A stretch of DNA of 64,000 nucleotides from Diplosphaera chodatii (Eukaryota > Chlorophyta > Trebouxiophyceae > Prasiolales > Stichococcaceae), in assembly GCA_032358165.1 (NCBI GenBank), contig JAALGY010000038.1, forward strand, positions 1,116,001 to 1,180,000, written 5' to 3'. The stretch's first letter is position 1, and each line of letters begins with the position of its first letter. This document shows, in pieces, positions 56,963-64,000 of this stretch. The notes under the pieces are model-generated. The model searched no databases. It was given only the letters and a program-made list of their open reading frames with translations, and was not told where the DNA came from. The position numbers and the translations under genes were made by a program.

Positions 56963-58694
56963 ATGGCCTCCCCAGAGGGCGTCGCCATCGTCACCGGCGG
57001 CACCAGCTGCCTGGGCGCCGCTGCAGCCCGCAGCCTTGCGCCGACGCACATGGTTGCAATCACCGACCTGCCCGAAACAGAAGCTGACGCGCGCCAGCTG
57101 GTTGAGGAGCTGGGGGCGGATCGCGCAGTGTTCATCGCCTGCGACGTCAGGTGGATGCAGGACTGCCATGTATGCTCATGGTCAACGTAGAACAGAACGT
57201 CCTACAGTCGGGACACACATGCCTATGTGTGCGCAGGTCCGAGGAGTCCATCGCCGCAGCCTTCAAGGAGGCTGTAGACCACTTCCAGCTGCCCCTGACA
57301 ACGTAGAACAGAACGTCCTACAGTCCGGACACACATGCCTATGTGTGCGCAGGTCCGAGGAGTCCATCGCCGCAGCCTTCAAGGAGGCTGTAGACCACTT
57401 CCAGCTGCCCCTGACAACGTAGAACAGAACGTCCTACAGTCCGGACACACATGCCTATGTGTGCGCAGGTCCGAGGAGTCCATCGCCGCAGCCTTCGAGG
57501 AGGCTGTAGACCACTTCCAGCTGCCCCTGACAACGCTTGTCAACAACGCCGCCGTCACTCCGCTGCCCAACCCAGCCAAGACCTTGGACACAGCAGACAT
57601 GCAGGACTTTGACGAGACCTTTGCGGCAAGCTCCCCACTCTCAGCGTGACCTAGGACTGCTGTTGCAGCGCCATGCCTGCCTCCGGGCACCGTGCGCTTC
57701 TGCATTCTCACCAGGCTGCTGACTCCCCACACCCGGTCGGCCTGAGGTGGCGCACAAGTGCTGCTTGCAGGTCAACTGCCGCGGCGCTTGGCTGTGCACC
57801 CAGGCTGCGGCCCGCCTCATGCAGCCCCAGCGGAAAGGCAGCATCATCAACGTGGGCACAGTCGCCGCCATCAACCGGGCTCTGCCATTTGAGGATGCAG
57901 CCTTCAGGTAGACTGCGCTGCAACATGTCTGCAGGCTTTGTGTTGTGCAGTCTTACTGTCTCTATAAGACTGACGAACCATGTAATGCACACCGCAGTGT
58001 GTCGAAGTTCGCCCTCAGAGGGATGACAGAGGTACTGTGACGGTTGTAGGGATCTCATGTTTTCGTCAATGTGCATTGCGCGCCAATTGAACGGCAAACC
58101 AGATGCTCGTCAAGGACACCGTTGTCGCCAGTTGTCCAGGTGGCAGCGTGTCGCCTGGCACCCTTCTCTATCCGCGTCAACACGGTGTCGCCTACAGCCA
58201 TCGCAGAGTCGGTGCGCTCTGCAGTGCCCGGGACTGCATGCTTGGCGCGCTCCCGTCATCATGGCACGCTCAGAGCGGCACCTTCTGTGGTGCAGCCGCT
58301 GCTGATAAGGGTGCGCGAGGCAAACCCAATGGGCGCCGAGGCCGCCATGCAGGTGCGTTTGGAGCTTTCGATTCAGCACCCGCTCCTGTCCGGCATGATG
58401 TGCATCGCCTCCACATTCAGAGCTATTTGACCGCATGCGTTCGACCGCAGATGGTGCACACCCTGTTTGCTCCATTGCACCCGGGGCAGTTGCCGACAGC
58501 TTCAGACTATGGTGACGCCATCGAGTTCTTTGCCGGCCCCAAATCGCTGCACATCACGGGCATCAACATGCCGCTCGATCAGGCGAGTCTTGTGACATAC
58601 ACGCAGCTTGTCGTTCAGGTTTTGGGCAGTGCTGACATGATTGAAGTGAATGTTGCAGGGGTGGGCCGCAGGCGCGTTCGCCATGCCGGGCTGA
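56963..58694 (+). CDS. SDR paralogue with altered active site and triplicated exon
   Basis: Exons 56963-57150, 57469-57625, 57771-57907, 57998-58031, 58140-58211, 58296-58352, 58451-58582 and 58659-58694 sum to 813 nt and encode 270 residues. Motifs: VAIVTGGTSCLGAAAARSLA, ITDLPETEADA, LVNNAAVTPLP (intact NNA), VNCRGAWLCTQAAARLM. The catalytic Ser position is Thr (INVGTVAA) and the catalytic Tyr is Phe (AAFSVSK), so ordinary SDR catalysis is doubtful. The second exon exists in three tandem 116-bp copies; the two extra copies are 66-nt exons (57237-57302 and 57353-57418) with usable splice sites that would add 22 residues each. Two introns have GC donors (after 57625 and 58582). Intron positions match the neighbour SDR, showing common origin. 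Confidence 0.87.
57184..57531 (+). repeat. Three tandem 116-bp copies of an intron-exon unit
   Basis: Units start at 57184, 57300 and 57416 and differ by only two substitutions. Each contains 53 nt of intron ending TGTGCGCAG and the exon piece from TCCGAGGAGTCC to CTGACAACG. The join is at a 4-bp AACG shared by the intron and the exon end, consistent with microhomology or slippage. In units 1 and 2 the join creates AAC/GTAGAA, a plausible new donor. Confidence 0.95.
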
Positions 58695-59100
58695 CACCTG
58701 ACCCGGGAGTGGCATAATGAAGGCCGCCTGTCGGACAAACGTGCTATGTAGTCGGCCCTGCCATGACAAGCATCGAGACTCAAGTTGAACAAGTCAGCCG
58801 TTGAACCTCCTGAGCGGGTGCGTGTGTCATAGTTTCAGCTGAAGGCCACTGCGGCATGCTTGCAGTATTGAAGGTATGTAGATGCTTCATGCACCACTGC
58901 CTGGTCCCGACTGTACAGTATCAGCGTTGCAGTGAAACTCAATCAAATAGCAATCAGGTCGCTCCCACAAAATTGTTACTGCTGCCCAAGAAGCAGCTGT
59001 GACTGCCGGACTAGCACTTGAGAGGGGCAGAGCAGTCACACTGAGCAGGACGTTCGTCCAGGCGCCCAGTCACAACCGGTGCGGATGCAGCAGTTTGCGC
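58695..59100. other. Convergent intergenic region
   Basis: It holds the 3' ends of the SDR paralogue and of the phosphatase-fold gene. Nothing else recognised. Confidence 0.5.
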
Positions 59101-60777
59101 TCAGACACATGTGGGTGGGTGAGGGCACGAGAACCTGGCGGATGCATTTATGGCTGGCAGCTCTGCCGCCAGCTGCAGCGGCCGGGCCTCTCCGGGTGCA
59201 AAGGCAAACTGCCTGTGGTTCCGCAGGTCTGCGCCCGTCGCCGCCGCTTGCAGCACGCTGAGATTGTCGGAGTCTACACGCACAAACAGGCATCTGCTGT
59301 TTCAGCTTGTTACGATCTGCTACGAAAGTGCCCACATCGACAAACTGCGGGCAACAGTCAATGTGCGCTGCAGCCTGCCTGTCAAACAGCCCCGCACCTG
59401 GACTGACAACCACGATGCTGGCATTGGACCATTGGCTCTCCATGACGGACATCACCTGACGCATCCGCACCTGCAACAGGCCGTGCACACTATGTCTGAC
59501 AACTCAGAAGCCGGTAGGCCCCAACAACACGTCATGCAGGCCAACATGCACGGCCCTTTTGCAACATGGCTGCCGCACCAAGACGTCGTTGACTGACTCA
59601 TTCGGGGTGCCGTCGGTTCCACGGAAAGGCGTCCATCCAGGTGTCTGCCTGTCCCCTGCATCCACCTGCAGCGCTGCCTCGTCCAGGCTGCACAACGCAC
59701 AAGCAGGTGCACCTGAGGGTTTGGATCACAGCGAAAGTGAGCATGCTATGGCACTTGCCTGTTGATTCAGTCGCAGGGCAGCCACTGCTTACGTGTAGCC
59801 TTCCAGGGCTCCCAGGCCGCGGGGGTCCAGGAAGCTGTACTCTGGGATGATTCGGTTGCGCGACACGCCGATGAGGGACCCCAGCACCTCCGCTGTTTGA
59901 TATGCACGCTGCGTGATCGACGCCCAGATGTAGATGGAGTCGTTGTCGGGATTGAAGCCTGGGGTGGCCTTGATCACTGGCAACGCTCCCTTCACCACCT
60001 GCAACAGCGGGTAGGTGGTGTCAATTTTCCTTCTTGGACCTCCTTGCACCGCCCACATGCCATCTGTCTCTGTGGCCGCTGCAGGTGCCTGGCAGCACGG
60101 ACCTGTTGCTTGCCCAGCTGGCTGAGCCCCGAGTCCATGGACGTCTTTGCGACTGGGTTGGTCAGCACGTAGCCCCTGGCCTCGGCCTGGCTCTCGCCTG
60201 CGTGGACCTGCGAGCGCATGTGCACGTTGCAGAGAGGGACAAGCGGCTGCAACTGCTGGGACTGCTGATGCGCATCACAGTCCTGTGATCCAAGCAACGT
60301 GCAAGCTCATATGCTCACCAGGATATATCTGTTTTTGAGTCGGCTGGTGGGAAACTGCACTAGTGCAGCTTGGGCGGCAGCTGGCTGCGTCAGCCTGCAA
60401 TTGACGATGGCCCTCTGGTTGTCGACTGACAATCCGCCGCCCATGCGTGCCAGCACCTAGTGCTGACATGCATTTCAGATCCAGCAGTCGTGCAGCCAGT
60501 ATGCACGCATGTGTTCCTGCTTGTAACATCTGCACCTACGGCCACCATCCAGCAATGCAGTCATGGCTGCAAGCTGAAGGAGCGCCTGCCGGCGGCTGCT
60601 GTCGGATACTGCAGAGCTGATCTGATCAGCGGCTGCCTGCGAGGTGCACCCTGTTCTGGAGTGGTGGTCTGCAGATGCGCGGCAGTGCCAGACCGGTCGT
60701 CGGCTGCGACTGCATGGCCTGTCAATCAAGGACTTGCAGCTTTGGTGCCACTGCGATGCAACCGGAACATGCTGCAT
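59101..60777 (-). CDS. Histidine-phosphatase-superfamily (phosphoglycerate mutase-like) protein without catalytic histidines, plastid
   Basis: Start MQHVPVASQW at 60777. The leader has a basic, Ser/Cys-rich part followed by DSSRRQALLQLAAMTALL, a twin-arginine plus hydrophobic segment like a thylakoid Tat signal. Later exons give FPTSRLKNRYIL joined to VHAGESQAEARGYVLTNPVA, SGLSQLGKQQVRAARHLQ, SIYIWASITQRAYQTAEVL, RIIPEYSFLDPRGLGALEG, DGTPNESVNDVLVR, VMSVMESQWSNASIVVVSP joined to DSDNLSVLQAAATGADLR, and FAFAPGEARPL. Normal members carry LVRHGE with the phosphorylated His; here it is LVHAGE, and the second His (VSHG) is replaced by SPDSD. Plant relatives with LVRAGES and SPDSDNLS are known from memory of that family. 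A binding rather than catalytic role is inferred. Confidence 0.85.
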
Positions 60778-61829
60778 CCCTGAACAACGCGTACCAACGA
60801 GCTGCAGACACACAAGCTGATAAGACGTTCAGCAGTCGAGGCAACTGCACAGTGCGGTGGAATACCGTTTGCAGGTTGCGGTCTGCTGTGGCTGCAACAA
60901 GATAGTCAGGACCACGAAACCAGGACAAAGAAGTTTGTAAACGTTGCAAGGCTGCAAGCAGCAAATGTGCAACGACATGACGGCACGTGCATGCACCGTT
61001 GGCATACATGATCAAAGTCATGCAGTCGATACTGCACAGCATGTGCACACCTTCAACTGTCATACTTGGATGTCACTGCAACAGTTTGCTGACGCAACCT
61101 GAGCGTACCCTGCAAAGCTACATCAATCCTGATCGCCTAACACATTCGGGCACGAAACATGCATGACTCTTGCATCGTTGCGAGCGATTGACAGTGCAGG
61201 CTGGTCCTGTCGAGCATCTTGTACCGCTGAAGTGATGACCCGCTGCAATACCAATCAGAGCGGGGCGCCTGAAAACCATGAGGCGCCTTGCTCACATGCT
61301 GCTCCGTGCACAGCCAGCAATGCGCAGCAGCCTCGTTCAGCTATGTCAAGACTCGCAGGTGCATCAGCAACAGCATGCAATGGCGGCATGCTGCGCACGA
61401 ATGACCACGGTGACGGCGCGGTCAATGGCGGCAAATGCAGTGGCCACAGCTCATTTGAATTTGGAGGCGGCAGCTTCGAGCAAGAGTGCAGACGTGTGTT
61501 CACATTCGGGCGTAGAGGCAGCCGTGCGTGCCTGCTTTGTGCAGCTCGGCCGCAACCCCGATGGCGCAGACTGCACTGCCCTGGTGGGTGGTCGCCTCAG
61601 CTGCAGATCTGGCTGCCTCTAGACACACCAAGTGCAACATGTCTGTGGCCTGCCGCTTTCGGGCAATCGCACACTGCACATGTACAGGTGGCAACCCTCA
61701 GAGATAACTGGTTTGAAAGCGCCGGGGATGTGGCCATGATGACAGAGGTGCGTGCCATGCATCGTTGGGGAGTGCGGCAATGTTGGTGTGCAAGCCTGAA
61801 GTGCCGATGCAGTACAAGTAACAAGCGAC
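60778..61829. promoter_or_regulatory. Divergent region with possible upstream exons
   Basis: It lies between two outward-facing genes. A plus-strand piece at about 61,515-61,590 (EAAVRACFVQLGRNPDGADC) looks coding and is preceded by an AG; it may be a 5' exon of the recombinase-like gene. No RNA gene or repeat seen. Confidence 0.35.
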
Positions 61830-64000
61830 ATGGCCGTGTCACAGGCGCAAGCGGTGGCGCTGCGCATGCCGCTGCGGCTGCTGCACATGCTGCAGTCGCT
61901 GCTGGAGAGCAGCAGCGGCTTCGCGCCTGGCAGCGCGCTGCCCGCAGAAGTATCAGAGAGCCAGCTGGCAGCGTCCCCACCAGCGAGTGATGTACTGAGG
62001 GGCGACATCAGCGGGGCGGGTGCCGCGCCCGTCGGCGACGTGGAGGGGCTCAGCACCGTGGAGCAGGCCAGTGCGGTCAGCCTGGCAGAGAAGGCGGTCG
62101 CGGCCATGCCAGAGGTGGAGCCCAGCATCGAGTTGCGGAGGTGCCCCAGGCGGGAGGCGGCACTGAGCGACTCATCCCTGCTGCGTGTGACGTCGCGCAA
62201 GAGGCTCCCGCCGTATGCGCTCAAGGTGACCCACAAGGCGCCATGTGTGCCGTGCCAGGGAAAGCTTGTAGCCTCACCTGAGATGTGGCGCAGCAGTCAG
62301 GCGACGTGCAGCAGGTGACGTGGATGTGCTTTCATGACTCACAGGCAGGCCAGCTGCCGGAGCGGGTGCGCTCGCAGCTGGACGCCTTCCAGCGGTGGGG
62401 GACCACCAGGTTCTTCGGCGCGCAGGCGGACCCGGTGCAGCCCGTCACCATGCGGAAGTACTGCGACCACCTCAGGTGCGCCTGGCCGCCAGCCGGCAAC
62501 CCGGGCATCCCAGCGTCGCATTCTGGTACCTGGCTCGTTGTGCACTGTCCAGATGATGCCCTTCTGAGTGATGTATGCCCTTCTGAGTGATGTATGCGGA
62601 CTGCTCCAGGGGGATGCTTGGCTGGCTCGTGAACTTCAGAAGCGTGCCCATGGAGGAGGTCAGCTTGAAGCATGCCATCCCAAGCCACCAGCGGGAGGTA
62701 CAGTGCTGTACCATGTTGCGTGACTCATGTTCGGTGATATGGCAAACCTCCCAAGTCCAAGGCGCATATACATAGATGAACTTGCTGCTGGTTCCCAGCT
62801 TTCCGATCACTGTTGTTGAGCATTTCGACAGTCAAGAAGCCCTTGCACCCGAGGGCATGCCGACGCCAGATGCAAAATGTCGCTGTTCATGCATTCCAGT
62901 CAATATAAGGAGTTCAGCAGGCACGTTCAGCCGTGTGAAGCTGTCGCCGACACTGTTCATGTTAATGCAGGGCACAGCTGTAGCCTTCGACTACATGCAA
63001 TGGCTGCAGAATGAGCGGGGTGTGAACGTCCGCACGCTTGGGCTGGTCATTCGCAGCGTCATGTCAGCCGCCAAGTTCCTCTACCATGATGTCTCCAAGG
63101 TGAACCACCGAGCAGGTGGCTGACACAGCCAGACGGCTCAGGCCAGACGCACAACTGCTTGTGCCTGTCGCCTCAACCCATATCCATTGCCCCCCCGTGG
63201 GTCTGCTGCAGGCGCGGCCAGGGGAGGGGGACAGGCCGTACAGCGATCTGGAGGTGGTCAGAGAGTTGAGGGGGATGGCCAACACTGCCAAGCGGGAAGG
63301 TTAGCAGTCGACTGCAAGTTGAGAGTGGTGGATGATACAGCTGAGCTGTAAGCACACTGCACTCAAGATGATCCTGGCAACACCCCAGGTAAGATGGCTG
63401 GGCGCGCAAGCGATGAGAGCCTCAAGTGGGTCGACTGGCCAGAATATCTCACCATGGTGTCCAAGCTTCGTGAGGAGTGCGGAGGTGCGGCGCACCCTGG
63501 CTGTGGGTGCTCTACATCCGTGCTGTGTGCTTGGTCACTTGTCATGAGCATCTGCTGCTAGCCTGCAGCCCTGGACGCTGATGGTAAGCCGCGAGCAGAC
63601 AAGGCGGTCGCTTGGAGCTTGCAGCGGTACCTGATCTTTGCGGTGAGCTCGTCCGGCTTTGAGTAGCTCCAGACACTCTTTGCTACCTTGTCAGGCGAAG
63701 CAGCCAGGAGGTGCTTCAGCACAGTTCCTGAGCAGCATCGCGCACAGTTGGGCTGTTGCGCGCGCAGATCCTGAGCTGCGTGCCGGATCGCCAGCGCACC
63801 CTGCGCGAGCTGAGCGTCGGCAAGACTCTGGTCAAGGAGGGCGACACGTGCGTTCCGTCAGAGCCTGCTGTCCTGGGCAACAGATGCACCCTGTGTGCGG
63901 CTGACTGCACTCGCCAGCGCTGCTGGGCCTGAAGGCGGCGGCAGCTTGCGCGACCGCCGTCTCTTTGTAACGAGTCACGGCTCCCTGCAGGTGGCTGATC
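61830..64000 (+). CDS. Tyrosine-recombinase-like protein of an algal family, 3' cut by window edge
   Basis: Ten exons (61830-62225, 62345-62475, 62610-62697, 62971-63099, 63212-63299, 63389-63484, 63569-63642, 63768-63847, then 63991 onward; phases agree at every junction). The first exon is a disordered/helical region (LRMPLRLLHMLQSLLESS, LSTVEQASAVSLAEKAV). A helical region like a core-binding domain follows: LPERVRSQLDAFQRWGTT, MRKYCDHLRGMLGWLVNFRS, FDYMQWLQNERGVNVRTLGL and IRSVMSAAKFLYHDVSK. Then come SDESLKWVDWPEYLTMVSKL and AVAWSLQRYLIFAILSCVPD before RQRTLRELSVGKTL, which fits box I with its catalytic Arg. Box II (HxxR) and the Tyr would lie beyond the window. No terminal repeats are visible, so it may be a domesticated gene or part of a Crypton-like element. 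Assignment rests on architecture. Confidence 0.7.

Noticed and set aside
1..64000. tRNA, rRNA, CRISPR array or prokaryotic operon
   Set aside because: No cloverleaf, rRNA block or regularly spaced repeats were seen, and the gene structure is plainly eukaryotic.

Overview
The window is nuclear DNA of a green alga, most likely a chlorophyte of the Trebouxiophyceae (Coccomyxa/Chlorella-like). The evidence is dense short spliceosomal introns (about 50-150 nt), GC-rich third codon positions, plant-type families (LIKE-COV/DUF502, plastid ABC1-like kinase, a plastid-targeted class II FBPase/SBPase), a TTTAGGG-like telomere motif, and a LINE that nests in its own tail. Several models were checked by adding exon lengths: SLX1, LAS1, DUF502, ERG28, eIF4E, the PRC-barrel gene, the CRAL-TRIO gene, the kelch gene, both SDRs and the right-edge recombinase-like gene all keep frame across every junction. 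The closed models end in a stop; the last runs off the window.

Layout. 1-4,172 is a tail-to-head concatemer of a non-LTR retrotransposon, followed by a (TTTG)n tract. 4,396-10,450 is gene-poor or hard to resolve, with three partial or tentative genes. 10,454-14,895 holds a divergent pair: a PRC-barrel protein (minus) and a DUF502 membrane protein (plus). Then come an intronless DEK_C/SWIB protein, the Holliday-junction nuclease SLX1, an Arg/Asp-rich protein, a CK1/TTBK-type kinase, and an intronless plastid FBPase/SBPase. Next are a plastid ABC1-like kinase, ERG28, a large unassigned nuclear-looking protein, a MITE-like element, eIF4E, an unassigned C-terminally membrane-anchored protein, LAS1, an EEF2KMT-like methyltransferase, a CRAL-TRIO protein, a BTB-BACK-kelch protein and a disordered basic protein. 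The right end holds two head-to-head SDR paralogues, a histidine-phosphatase-fold pseudoenzyme with a Tat-like plastid leader, and a truncated tyrosine-recombinase-like gene.

The genes are ordinary housekeeping functions (translation, rRNA processing, sterol synthesis, DNA repair, Calvin cycle, prenyl-lipid or redox control) and do not form one pathway. The unusual content is in gene structure: a 5-nt microexon in eIF4E, a 16-nt microexon carrying the catalytic lysine of an SDR, eight frame-supported GC-AG introns, a splice donor embedded in a (GT)n microsatellite, and an SDR exon present as three 116-bp tandem copies whose duplicate exons are each 66 nt and in frame. The recombinase-like gene at the right edge and the nested LINE array are the best candidates for under-described biology.
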